DNA of 64,000 nt from DAOOWV01 sp035371485 (GCA_035371485.1 DAOOWV010000001.1:1-64000); one strand, 5' to 3'; shown: positions 35,906 to 45,184, counted from the stretch's first letter. Translations and numbers: made by a program. The notes: a model not told the origin generated them from the letters alone.

Positions 35906-36702
35906 ATGAAACTTATAAATATAAATGTAGGAATTAAAATTGATAATTCTGAAAAGTTAGGAGAATTTCTTGAAGAATATGGTGCTGATATTATAGCTTT
36001 GCAAGAAATAGTAAGGCATTTGGATGAATCTGTTTATTCTGAGTTTCAATCAAAAAGTAAAATTGGAAAAATACTTGAAAACCAATATCCATATGAATTT
36101 TTTGGCCCTTTGTGGATATCTGAAGCAGTTAGAAAGAATGGTCAAATAACTAGGGATTTTGGGGGATTTATTGAACAGGGAAATGAAATAATCTCCAAAT
36201 TTCCTATACAAAAATGCATATAATGAGCATTTCTATAAAACGTATGAATTAGAATTTGATTGGACTAATTGGCAGACAGAAGATCATGCACGAGCTTTAG
36301 CGAAAGTTGAGGTAGTTATTGGAAATAAAGTACTTCAAATATTAAATATTCATGGAATTTGGACAGCAAATAAAAAAAGGGGATGATAGAACTATTAAAG
36401 AGTTTCAATTCGTAGTTGAAACAGCTTTAAAAAAAGATATTCCCACAATAATAACCGGTGATTTTAATTTATCTCCTGAAACAGAATCAATTCAAATAAT
36501 AAATGAACATTTTTTTAATCTCATTGATAAGTATAAAATTAAAACAACAAGACCAGTTTTCAAAGATAATATTGAAAAAAGAAATAATGTTGTAGATTAT
36601 ATTTTTGTTAATTCAGGTATTAAAGTAAATGATTTTGGAGCGATTCAGACAAATATTTCAGACCATCTGCCATTATTTTTAGATTTTGAAATAATTGGCT
36701 AG
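35906..36702 (+). pseudogene. Endonuclease/exonuclease/phosphatase family gene broken by two frameshifts
   Basis: Three consecutive frames join into one EEP-family protein of about 260 residues. They are 35906 to about 36212 (MKLININVGI, DIIALQEI), about 36213-36375 (EDHARALAKVEV, LNIHGIWTA) and about 36376-36702 (IITGDFNLSP, VVDYIFVN, SDHLPLFL). The shifts fall at an A5 run (36210-36214) and an A7 run (36372-36378). The catalytic landmarks LQE, GDFN and SDH are all present across the pieces. Either recent decay or homopolymer sequencing error. Confidence 0.82.
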
Positions 36703-36759
36703 AATAACTGGGTAATATTTTATATAATCTATAGATGGAGGTTGTTAAATTAAAACCTA

Positions 36760-37244
36760 ATGATTAATAAAATGAAACAAAAACCATATATATTGCTTAG
36801 TTCTTGTCTACTTGATTTGCATACACAATGGGATGAAGATTGTAAAAGATACGAGGAATTAATAGACCTTGTTAAAGAGGGAAAGGCAGTTTTTTTTGTC
36901 CAGAGCAAGGAGGAGGACTACCTACGCCAAGAATACCTTCTGAGATTGAGAAAGGTAAAACATCTGTAGATGTCTTGAATAATAAAGGTAAAGTAGTGAA
37001 TAAAAATGGAAATGATGTTACAAAGGAATACCTAAAAGGGGCTTACATGGCACTGCAAATTTGTAAACAATTTAATTTAACCGTGGCTATTTTAAAAGAA
37101 AAAAGCCCCTCATGTGGTTCAAGTAAAACCTATGATGGCTCTTTTGAAGGAAATAAAAAAGAGGGAACGGGTTTAACTGCTGAATTGTTGAGACAAAACG
37201 GCATAAAGGTCTATAGTGAGGATAATTTTCCAAGGGATATATAA
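36760..37244 (+). pseudogene. DUF523 family gene broken by one frameshift
   Basis: The first frame (36760-36969) gives the N-terminal part with LLSSCLLDLHTQWD. A one-base deletion in a T8 run (36890-36897) shifts the frame. The second frame then reads CPEQGGGLPTPRIPSEIEKG from 36897 and continues to 37244 with LKEKSPSCGSSKTYDG, the hallmark of DUF523. Function of the family is unknown. Adding one T restores a protein of about 160 residues. Confidence 0.85.
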
Positions 37245-37281
37245 AATCATAAATACACGAAACGATTATAGTGTTATCGTG

Positions 37282-37297
37282 TATAATCTGCTATAAT
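37282..37297 (+). promoter_or_regulatory. Candidate -10 elements of the tRNA-Ser(TGA) transcript
   Basis: Two TATAAT hexamers at 37282-37287 and 37292-37297. The second lies 20 nt before the leader repeat, the same spacing as at the left tRNA-Ser locus. -35 elements are weak. Confidence 0.45.
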
Positions 37298-37316
37298 TGC
37301 CACGTTTATATGATGT

Positions 37317-37394
37317 AAGGAGAGATGCTCGCACTTCGTAGCAAGGCTACTACGTAGAGCACCTCACTTGATAAAATCTTTGCGGAGAGATGCC
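37317..37394 (+). repeat. Right copy of the 78-bp tRNA-Ser leader repeat
   Basis: Matches 26913-26990 with four differences. Two of them fall in the outer hairpin stem. Its 3' end is the first 11 bases of the tRNA-Ser(TGA) gene, so here the repeat runs straight into a functional tRNA. Confidence 0.9.
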
Positions 37395-37470
37395 TGAGCG
37401 GTCGAAAGGACCGGTCTTGAAAACCGGCGTCACGCTTGCGTGACCGTGGGTTCGAATCCCACTCTCTCCG
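37384..37470 (+). tRNA. tRNA-Ser (anticodon TGA)
   Basis: Acceptor GGAGAGA/TCTCTCC, anticodon loop CTTGAAAAC with anticodon TGA, long GC-rich variable arm, T arm GTGGGTTCGAATCCCAC, and G73. It shares acceptor, D-arm and T-loop sequence with the GGA isoacceptor at 27064. No encoded CCA. It marks the right edge of the defence part of the island. Confidence 0.97.
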
Positions 37471-37843
37471 AATGGAGCAAACAAGGAATGAGAACCCTCA
37501 AACTCAAACGGGTTCGCTTGTCCGCCTTGGGCGGGAATCCCATTTACCTTCCGAAACGAAGTGAAGGTAGGCTCTCTCCGTTCGTGTGATATTGAACACC
37601 CCGGTCCGTTCCCTTTGGGACGCAAATGGTAGGTAGCTACCATTTGACTTAAGTCCTTCAAATGGAAATAAAAGGGACCGGAACCTTAAAACTTATGCAG
37701 GTTCATTTACTCGCTTCGAGCGTTAATCATATACTCATTCTTATGCCCCTGACTTAAATTAAAATTCTAATAAAGTATATTTATATATTTTTTATTTTAT
37801 GCTAGTATGAAGTAACAAAATAATATATATAGATATATATTGG
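37471..37843. other. Gene-free region with tRNA-like fragments and palindromes
   Basis: 373 bp without a convincing gene. It includes an interrupted tRNA-Ser 3' half (37510-37580). Further inverted repeats occur around 37591-37680, for example ATGGTAGGTAGCTACCAT and a CCGGTCC...GGACCGG pair. The rest is AT-rich spacer leading to the collagen-like gene. Confidence 0.6.
37510..37580 (+). pseudogene. tRNA-Ser 3' fragment interrupted by two palindromes
   Basis: The tRNA-Ser T arm GGGTTCGAATCCC appears split as GGGTTCG (37510-37516) and GAATCCC (37535-37541) around an 18-nt piece with the palindrome CCGCC-TTG-GGCGG. The acceptor end CTCTCTCCG (37572-37580) follows after about 30 nt that hold ACCTTC...GAAGGT. 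Removing both pieces restores the tRNA-Ser 3' end. Confidence 0.6.
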
Positions 37844-38877
37844 ATGGGAATTCTTAATAATATTAGTAAGAATCTTTCTTCACGTCTTGCAACTATTGCT
37901 GTAATTTTATCAATTTTTGGTGTTATTACCACATTATTATTTATATATAATCCTTCCTTAATAAATAAAAACAATGATGAGGTCTATTTAAAGGTAAAAC
38001 TCTAGAGAATTATATTAAAGAGGCTATTGCAGAATATAGTGTTAATTTAAATACGGATTCAGTAGGAGAGCAGAGTGAAACAGGAGAGCAGGGAGATAAG
38101 GGAAATGTGGGAGATACAGGAGCACAAGGAGAAGTAGGAGAGAAAGGTGATACTGGGGATCCAGGTGATTTAAGTTCATACTTAACCATTGCAGGTGCTG
38201 CTTCAATATATGAACGATTACTCCCAGAAACACCAGTTAATCCTGCCACGAAATTTTTAAATGGGAATAAGGAATGGACTACGATTGCAATAGGTGGCGG
38301 TGGATACTCAGCAAATCTATATTTTACATCACAAGATTCAGACGTAGAAGGATATAAAGTAGTTTCGTATTCAAGTGAAGCAACAGAAACAGAATTATCA
38401 ACTACAATATCAAATACTGAAGTTTTACTACGAACGTATTTATTTGATTTACCAATAGGTATTACCACCTATGATGCTGGGGTCTGGGTCGCAAACTACA
38501 GATGTAGGACATCAAGAACAACAGGTGATACATACTTAAAGCTTGAAATTTTTGCTAGACATACAAATGGTACAGAGACTACCCTATGGAGTTCATATTC
38601 ACCAAAATTAGAGAACACAGAATTTGAAACCATTAGAAGTGAAAGCAACCAGACCGTATTTACAGTTGATCCAACTGACAGAATGGGAATAAGAATATAT
38701 GCAAAGACTACTGCAAACAATATTAAGCTCACTACAGTCATTGGAGGACAAAACGCTTCATATATCACTACACCACTTAGAATTAGACATAACCAATTAA
38801 GAGATTATAACGGTGATGTAGATTATCAGCATATAAACGCTTCTGACAGAACATTATTAACAGATATTCTTAATTGA
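37844..38877 (+). pseudogene. Collagen-repeat, phage tail fibre-like protein with one frameshift
   Basis: The first frame starts at 37844 with MGILNNISKNLSSRL and a transmembrane helix. It is then shifted near 37987-37992 (one base short in an A run). The second frame gives a short helix (NYIKEAIAEYS), about ten Gly-x-y collagen-like triplets (GEQGDKGNVGDTGAQGEVG), and a beta-rich domain of about 230 residues. That domain resembles phage structural or tail proteins (NLYFTSQDSDVEGYK, VFTVDPTDRMGIRIYAKT). It ends in TGA at 38875, with the next gene continuing in the same frame. Confidence 0.7.
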
Positions 38878-38895
38878 AATTTACATTCCAATTAT

Positions 38896-39501
38896 GTGTC
38901 TCCAACAGATCTATCCATAATTACTGGAGCAAATAAAACCTTAGTCCTCGATACTCCGGTATGGGATAATTTGTCACTTGAAACGAGGGTGTTAAGCTTA
39001 GCGGGAATAGCAGATCCTTTACTTGCAAATTACCAACCAACAGGATCTGGAATAGTTACCAAATTGTATGAGTTTGAAAAAGATGATATTGCGTATTTCA
39101 TGATTAAAATACCCCATGAATACAAAATAGGAACTAATATTTATGCACATTTACATTGGACACCGAGCAGTCAGGGTGTAACAGAGTCTGGCCATACTGT
39201 AGGCTGGAAGATTGGATATTCATGGAGTAATGTTGATGACACATTCCCTGCAATGTCTGTAGTTGATTTATCCGATAGTACAGATGGAACAAATGGTATA
39301 CATCAGAGGACTTCTGATATACTAATTTCAGGAACCGATAAAGAAATTGATTCAATTATAATAGGGTACATTATTAGAACTGATACGGGAACTGATGATA
39401 CCTGGGATTCATCAACGACTGGCAGTCTTCCGCTGTTACTTAGTGTAGATTTCCGCTATCAAAAGGACACTTTAGGTAGTAGAGAAATAGATACGAAATA
39501 A
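38896..39501 (+). CDS. Phage-structural-like beta-rich protein
   Basis: 201 residues from a GTG at 38896, in the same frame as the preceding gene and separated from it only by TGA at 38875-38877. The pattern IPHEYKIGTNIYAHLHWTP and the ending SVDFRYQKDTLGSRE resemble a domain found in phage tail or capsid-associated proteins. Readable sequence (NLHSNY) connects the TGA to the GTG, so this may be the second half of one longer ancestral protein. No SD at the GTG, so a separate start is uncertain. Confidence 0.55.
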   Translation: MSPTDLSIITGANKTLVLDTPVWDNLSLETRVLSLAGIADPLLANYQPTGSGIVTKLYEFEKDDIAYFMIKIPHEYKIGTNIYAHLHWTPSSQGVTESGHTVGWKIGYSWSNVDDTFPAMSVVDLSDSTDGTNGIHQRTSDILISGTDKEIDSIIIGYIIRTDTGTDDTWDSSTTGSLPLLLSVDFRYQKDTLGSREIDTK

Positions 39502-39574
39502 TTATTTACTAAAAGTATAAGATAATATATTTTAAGAATTGACGGACATCTTTTATTTTACATATGCTAAATAG

Positions 39575-40102
39575 ATGAATATAATTATTATCTTTCTTAT
39601 ATCATTTTTAGTTCTATCTATCCTTGGCTCTCTTGCGCACTTTACTCATGGTTGGTTTAAGAGGGGTGTACTTCTACATATGTTTTCGGCATTGAATGAA
39701 AGTACGTGGGAACATATGAAAATGTTAATAGCCCCAACAATTATAGTAGGGTTTTTTCAGTACATATTTCTAGACAAAGCATATATAAATTTCTTCAACT
39801 CAATCTTAGTTTTACTAGTTGTTGAATTAGTTACAATGCCATTGTTATATGAGATACTTAAGAGAATGGTAAAGAAAGTTCACTTTCTTGTTACTATTTT
39901 AATATTCTTCCTCTCCACTATATTTGGGTTAATTGCTGAATATCTGATATTAACTAATGGTGTCGTTATATTACCAGAAATATGGTCTTTGATATTGGCA
40001 TTATTAATAGTTTGTATGTTTGCTATATTTTCTTACTATCCTCCTAAAATGTTTCTTTTTAGAGATCCTATCACTGGTGGATATGGAGATTTAGGAAAAT
40101 AA
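39575..40102 (+). CDS. DUF6512-like membrane protein
   Basis: 175 residues with about five transmembrane helices. The stretch FSALNESTWEHMKMLIAPT is the DUF6512 hallmark (NESxWEHxK). The family is of unknown function. The C terminus ends with a conserved-looking PPKMFLFRDPITGGYG. A lone gene: 73 nt after the phage-like protein and 74 nt before another membrane protein. No nearby partner explains its role. Confidence 0.78.
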   Translation: MNIIIIFLISFLVLSILGSLAHFTHGWFKRGVLLHMFSALNESTWEHMKMLIAPTIIVGFFQYIFLDKAYINFFNSILVLLVVELVTMPLLYEILKRMVKKVHFLVTILIFFLSTIFGLIAEYLILTNGVVILPEIWSLILALLIVCMFAIFSYYPPKMFLFRDPITGGYGDLGK

Positions 40103-40176
40103 ATATTTTTATCTATCCGTTTGACATGTTTCTAGGTTTAGTATATAAATAATTAATAATATATTATTATTTATAT

Positions 40177-40671
40177 GTGGCGAAACCTACAAAAAATGCA
40201 GCTATTATCTGCACAATAGTATCGATTATAGCTTTAATAGGGATAATAATTGGATTGACCAAGGATAGCACCTTAATAATTGTTCTCTCTCTTTTACCTG
40301 CAACTGCATATGAGGTCTATAGAACTGAAGGAGATTCAACACGAACGTCTTCAATTATACTTCTTGTAGTATTGATAGCAGAGATAATATTAATTCTCTT
40401 CAATATTAATTTTAATCTCGCTGAATATCTTGATACAACAGAGAAGTATATTGGTGGTTATTGGGTACCACTTGGAGAGATAACTGTGCTTGGTCCTACT
40501 ATTATGGCTGTACTATCTGTAATACTCTTTGTAAGGACTAGGGGGATATATACTAGATGGCTAGCAGCTGTAATATTCTTTACATCTTTTGCAATAATAT
40601 ACTCTGTGAGTCCACAAATGTTTGGTGAATTAATTAAAAATGCTTTGCAACAAGGTCTAGGAAGGTTATAA
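40177..40671 (+). CDS. Membrane protein of unknown function
   Basis: 164 residues from a GTG start (MAKPTKNAAII). Five hydrophobic segments at about 8-29, 32-46, 56-75, 97-117 and 123-143. No family recognised. It lies between the DUF6512-like gene and a GC-rich foreign-looking gene on the opposite strand. Confidence 0.65.
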   Translation: MAKPTKNAAIICTIVSIIALIGIIIGLTKDSTLIIVLSLLPATAYEVYRTEGDSTRTSSIILLVVLIAEIILILFNINFNLAEYLDTTEKYIGGYWVPLGEITVLGPTIMAVLSVILFVRTRGIYTRWLAAVIFFTSFAIIYSVSPQMFGELIKNALQQGLGRL

Positions 40672-40863
40672 CAATGATATAAAAGAATTAATCATTGTAT
40701 TCATTTCCTCCCTATACATATAACCTTCTTTCTCAAAACAACTATTCAAAGGTATAATCCAATGAGTGATGAATGTCATTATTCCTTCATGAATTGTTTC
40801 TGTTACTGTTTTATCTTTTGTTAATGATTGACAAAATGTTTAACCACTAGGTGTACAATTCAA

Positions 40864-40926
40864 GGTCGTTAAAAGACCGCACATAATTCTGTTGAGAAAC
40901 AGTATTAGGCCGTAGGGGCATACGGC
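40864..40926. repeat. Three consecutive short hairpins
   Basis: GGTC-GTTAAAA-GACC (40864-40878), CTGTT-GAGA-AACAG (40889-40902) and GCCGTA-GGGGCA-TACGGC (40909-40926). They lie at the 3' end of the GC-rich minus-strand gene, and the last overlaps its final codons. They may form a transcript end or mark the border of inserted DNA. No U-tract. Confidence 0.5.
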
Positions 40927-41914
40927 GGTAGATCAACCTCAACATCTGCACGCAGCCTTTCATACAACATTTGGGACTGTGCTATGACTTGGTCTGGACC
41001 AATGTCGGCCCCGATATCTGGGGCACTGCCCGACGCAGCTGCCACTTGAGCTTTTGCCGCCATGATCATATCCTCGTCTTTACTTTCCTCGGCAAATTTA
41101 AGCATCTCTTCAGCTTCCTTTTGTTGCGTAGCCGTGTCGGCACGACTTTGCGTGTATGATTTATCCCGGACAGCATTGGCCTCGGCATGTTTGAGCAAGG
41201 TTTGTGCGATAACTTCCATGTCTTTATCGCCAAGAGTTTTGGCATATTCTGCCATCTTTTTAGCCTGTTCCAGATCCATAGACCGTCCGCTTTTTTTTGC
41301 GGAATATTCGTCTGTTGTGGAAACACTCCCGATATAGCCGGAAATAGCGATCCACATTTTCATTACTGCTCTTACCCGCGGGTCAGGCTTGACACTGCAG
41401 TCGGTTTCGATCATGCTTCCGCCCCGGACTGTAACTTTTACCGGATTGAACGGATCGGTCGAAACCATTTCGGTTTTTGCGCCCGTGGCTTTGTTTAAAA
41501 TCCTGGAACCGGCGTCATCAGCGGATCTTCGCAATTGAAATAGGAACAGCTGAACATACCTTTGGTGACTTCCCAATTTTTAATAGTCTCGCCACTGTAT
41601 GTGGTACCGGAAGTCTTATCTTCCCGGTTCCACTCTTCCAGGCCGCTTAATTTCAACTCCGCACCGGGAAACAGGGTTATGCTTTTGGATGAATTATGTT
41701 GGGGATCATACACGGGTTTGTCCTTGCCCAAGTTTAGGCTGATATTAAGTACAATGATAGTGTTTTTCCCTGCCGAAAGTGTATCACCGTCTTCGACCTT
41801 TTCCTTAACTTGTTTTGACCCGGGAATATTGATCTTTGTACCGTTCTTCCGGATGATAAAAGCCTCATTGCCGGAGACTCCAAGTGTAATTTTCCCGGTT
41901 ATTTGAGTATTCAT
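40905..41914 (-). pseudogene. GC-rich foreign gene (FecR-like N-terminal part) with a frameshift
   Basis: Two overlapping frames read as one protein of about 335 residues. 41914 to about 41515 gives a beta-rich part resembling FecR domains (IRKNGTKINIPG, VEDGDTLSAGKNTIIVL, ITLFPGAELKLSG). About 41525 to 40905 gives SADDAGSRILNKATG, a region with VTVRGGSMIETDCSVK, and an Ala/Glu/Lys-rich helical tail with no membrane anchor. The frame change lies near 41510-41530 and not in a homopolymer. Base composition is about half G+C, far above its neighbours, with different codon use. This points to recent transfer or a misassembled foreign piece. Confidence 0.7.
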
Positions 41915-41964
41915 AATGGGCTTATGACTAAATTTAAATTTTAATATTCTGAATTTCCATTTAA

Positions 41965-43149
41965 TTAATCTTCCTTTTTCTCTGATTCAACAGTATTAAC
42001 TTCTACTTCCGTCCCTTCTTCTACGGTAATCTTCACCTTGTTTGAATCTTTTTGGTCATCATTATTAGAAGAATTAGTAGGAAAAGAATTAGAGGAACTA
42101 CCTTCTACTTTATTATCGTCCGGTGTTACTGTATCTTTTTTCTGTGGAGCTTCTTTTATCTTTTTTGTTAGACGAATAACAATTAAAACAACTAAAATAA
42201 TAACAAAGATTACAAGTGCAACTATAGATAGTTTGATTATGATATCTTTTGTGTTACTGGGTACACCAACATCTATTTCTTTTCCAGTGCTATCATCTGT
42301 TTCTCCATCAACTTCGCCTCCTAAGTTTTCTACACTCTCATTCGATATTAGAAGTTTATATTGATCAATACTATCAAAACTAGTACCATACATAGCTTGT
42401 TCAACTACAACATATATATATCCATTGGATTTAATATTAAATGTGTTCTGTATTATCTGTCCTGCATCTAAATCTAATCCATCCTCATTAAGAAGTTCTG
42501 CTCTATTACTATCATACACAGCATTTCCGATTTTATATTCTCCTACTGGAGAAACTCTTACAATAACCTTATCTCCACTTTTAACTGAAATTTTATAGTA
42601 GTCTGCATCATCATTTCCACCGACTTCGCCATACGTGAAACCAGAGAGATATCCGGTATATTCGCCATATTGAATATTCATGGCACTGTCATAATTACCT
42701 CCTGCATCAGTACCATTATTTGCATCTGTTCTATCGATAAGACTAACAGTTAATAAAATAGAGTCTGTAGTATATGAGTTATTAATTACCAGATAATACT
42801 TAGATTCTTCTAATTCATTTCCAAGCCACCGTAATGTATCCTCTTTATCTATACTAGAAACAGCTCCCTGTCTTTCACTGTCATACATAGACACTGAACC
42901 AAAAAAATCTCCAGTAATTCTATAATCTATTTTTATTTCAAACCCTGGTTTTGAATTAATATAAAAGTAGCAAGATTCACCCTCAGCTATATCACTTTTT
43001 ATATTCTCTCCTTCTTGAAGTTGAATAGAACTGTCATAACTAACACCGCATGAAGGTATTTGATATTCTGCTTTAACTTCTTTAAAGAAAAGAAATGAAG
43101 TACAAAATATAAATAAGGTAAATAAAAATATAGTTAGTTTAATTTTCAT
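41965..43149 (-). CDS. Exported PPC-like domain protein with a C-terminal membrane anchor
   Basis: 394 residues. A signal peptide (about 1-27) is followed by two repeats resembling pre-peptidase C-terminal (PPC) domains. The first is about 35-140 (SSIQLQEGENIKSDIAEGESCYFYI). The second is about 147-275 (DAGGNYDSAMNIQYG, DDADYYKISVKSGDKVIVRV). Then come a transmembrane helix (about 300-325), a Lys-rich stop and a Ser/Asn/Asp/Glu-rich tail predicted inside the cell. PPC domains are usually extracellular carbohydrate- or protein-binding modules. No protease domain. It is divergent from the FecR-like gene at 43430. Confidence 0.78.
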   Translation of the reverse strand: MKIKLTIFLFTLFIFCTSFLFFKEVKAEYQIPSCGVSYDSSIQLQEGENIKSDIAEGESCYFYINSKPGFEIKIDYRITGDFFGSVSMYDSERQGAVSSIDKEDTLRWLGNELEESKYYLVINNSYTTDSILLTVSLIDRTDANNGTDAGGNYDSAMNIQYGEYTGYLSGFTYGEVGGNDDADYYKISVKSGDKVIVRVSPVGEYKIGNAVYDSNRAELLNEDGLDLDAGQIIQNTFNIKSNGYIYVVVEQAMYGTSFDSIDQYKLLISNESVENLGGEVDGETDDSTGKEIDVGVPSNTKDIIIKLSIVALVIFVIILVVLIVIRLTKKIKEAPQKKDTVTPDDNKVEGSSSNSFPTNSSNNDDQKDSNKVKITVEEGTEVEVNTVESEKKED

Positions 43150-43302
43150 TTTTATATAAATGAAATTAATATATACTCCAAGTGTACAGTGTTTTTTAAG
43201 TTATGGCAAATTAGCGTTTTGTTTCTATATATTCACATGTATTTGTAATTATTTGTTTTTAATTCGTGGAGATGCTTCAAATTTTACGTTAAGTCTAGAA
43301 TA

Positions 43303-43332
43303 TTGGATTTCTTTTTTCTAAAAGCATATAAT
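43303..43332 (+). promoter_or_regulatory. Candidate promoter of the FecR-like gene
   Basis: TTGGAT (43303-43308) and TATAAT (43327-43332) with an 18-bp spacer. It would give a 5' leader of about 90 nt before the ATG at 43430. Confidence 0.4.
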
Positions 43333-43429
43333 TTGATAAAGCAATTTTTTAGTATATGGGTTTAAATACATGATGTAATTTAAGCAAAATATGTTTAGTT
43401 AATAATAATTTAATTTTAAGATAAAACTT

Positions 43430-45184
43430 ATGATAGAAAAAATATCCAACATTAAACTAAACAAGAAGTGGATCATAATCTTAAGTTCAGTATTATGTGT
43501 AGTATTAGTTGGCATTCTATTGTTTGTATTTTTAGGGAAAAGAAATGGCGATAAGAATTATGGTGAAAATAATAGCAACAGTAATAATAATAGTGCTAGT
43601 AGTAATACTAGTAGTATTATAGATAGAACTAAACAGTTAAGTGGTTATGCAAATGATACTGCGAAAGTGATTAAGGAGAATATATATCAACCTTTTGAAG
43701 AATCTGATGTAGTTTTAAATGTTTACGGTGAGGTTGGATATAATAATTTGGAAGGAACAATATTTGAATCGGTTCCAATGGATACTGCATGCTCTGATGA
43801 AGATGTTGAAAATTGGAAATTAGGCAATAAAAACAATGAAGTATTATTAAATGATGAACCGACAAAAGTGAAAAATCATTGTATTATAAAGTTAAGCCGT
43901 TCGAGTGATGTTTCATCTATTGTGTCTGATGAGAGTGCATATGTTGTGTCTAATTATGGTCCATATATTCTCAGCGCATATATAGAATTACCTGACGGTT
44001 CATTGATTACATTTAGTTCTGGGAACTCAAAATCAATTCAAGTAAATATTTATGAAAAAGAAATAAGAGTTATCTTAGAGGGTGGTTCTGCTTATTTTAG
44101 AATAGTAAAGCAAGAAGAAGGGAAGATATTTACAGTTCAAGTTGGGGACAAAATTTTCCAAACGACAGGAGGTACAGAACTTTTTGCTTATTCATCGATA
44201 AACAACACTTATGGAACAGGTTTTAATGAATTTTACGAAAAAAATAAAGAAGAGGTGGAATTTTATAAAGAATTAGAAGGATATGATGATTTTTATGGAT
44301 ATTTAATGAATGATTATTTTGCCTATCATACAGCGAGCTTTCAAGTTGTCAAAGGTAGTGGAGATATATTTACCAGAGGGTCCAATTCTAAGTTTGAAAA
44401 AGATGATGGAGAATATCGATTTGTATATTATCCTAATTATTCAGTAGATGGTGATAAAGAAGGGGGGTATTTAGTGACAAGTGCTAATGATCAGAGATTT
44501 AATTCATTTGGGGCTTATACAACAGAAGCGGATGAAATAGATTCACATAAAGAATTTTATCAATTTCTAGAAAATCAGCGTGCATTAAATAAATTAAACT
44601 ATGGATTTAGTAATATAATCGTTGAAAAAATAGATATTGATACAGCTATGAAAGGTTATTTGGCCCAATTTACCTCTATTGCAAAACAAAGACTTATTGA
44701 CTATAACGCTAATAAACCAATAGATGATAGTACTTGTAGTTATAGTTGGTTTTTATCTATGTTAGATAATTGCGGATGTCAAGATGGATGGTATCATATA
44801 GCTCACGTTGGCTGTTGCCCTAATGGGTATACTTATTCTGCAACAAAAAATCAATGTATAAGAACAATAATAGTCAAAGGTAGTTGTCCAAGTGGTACTT
44901 ATGACGTGGGTAATGATAAGTGTTGTCCTAATGGAACAACAATCTCAAGCAATGGCTTGTCTTGTGTTCATTCCTCCTCAGGTAAAAAAACACCTCCAAC
45001 CTATTATCCAGATAGTAATAATAACGCTACAAAAGAACCCGCTCCAAATATTGATAGTAATATTGATGAAGGCGGTTGTTCTCCTCAAACCATTTGCGAT
45101 GCAAAAGATGCAAATGGTTGTTCATTCTATGGTATGTATGAAAAAAATGGTCAATGTTGTATGGATTTGGTTTGTGTGGAGTAG
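43430..45184 (+). CDS. Membrane-anchored FecR-like protein with a Cys-rich C terminus
   Basis: 584 residues. A basic start and a transmembrane helix at about 16-38 are followed by an Asn/Ser low-complexity linker. A FecR-type beta domain lies at about 180-275 (LPDGSLITFSSGNSKSIQV, EGGSAYFRIV, FQTTGGTELFAYSS). A mixed region follows. The C-terminal 145 residues hold about 20 Cys in small modules (GCCPNGYTYSATKNQC, CCPNGTTISSNG), then a Pro/Asn linker and a last Cys-rich piece. The disulfide-like modules suggest an extracellular location. Classic FecR senses iron siderophores with a sigma factor, but none is nearby, so that role is not implied. Confidence 0.75.
   Translation: MIEKISNIKLNKKWIIILSSVLCVVLVGILLFVFLGKRNGDKNYGENNSNSNNNSASSNTSSIIDRTKQLSGYANDTAKVIKENIYQPFEESDVVLNVYGEVGYNNLEGTIFESVPMDTACSDEDVENWKLGNKNNEVLLNDEPTKVKNHCIIKLSRSSDVSSIVSDESAYVVSNYGPYILSAYIELPDGSLITFSSGNSKSIQVNIYEKEIRVILEGGSAYFRIVKQEEGKIFTVQVGDKIFQTTGGTELFAYSSINNTYGTGFNEFYEKNKEEVEFYKELEGYDDFYGYLMNDYFAYHTASFQVVKGSGDIFTRGSNSKFEKDDGEYRFVYYPNYSVDGDKEGGYLVTSANDQRFNSFGAYTTEADEIDSHKEFYQFLENQRALNKLNYGFSNIIVEKIDIDTAMKGYLAQFTSIAKQRLIDYNANKPIDDSTCSYSWFLSMLDNCGCQDGWYHIAHVGCCPNGYTYSATKNQCIRTIIVKGSCPSGTYDVGNDKCCPNGTTISSNGLSCVHSSSGKKTPPTYYPDSNNNATKEPAPNIDSNIDEGGCSPQTICDAKDANGCSFYGMYEKNGQCCMDLVCVE

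Noticed and set aside
27153..37316. Integrative element with its own integrase
   Set aside because: No tyrosine or serine recombinase, transposase or relaxase is present between the tRNA-Ser genes.
37350..37661. Open frame antisense to tRNA-Ser(TGA) and the region after it
   Set aside because: It covers a tRNA gene and palindromes, has no conserved domain, and is a GC-rich chance frame.
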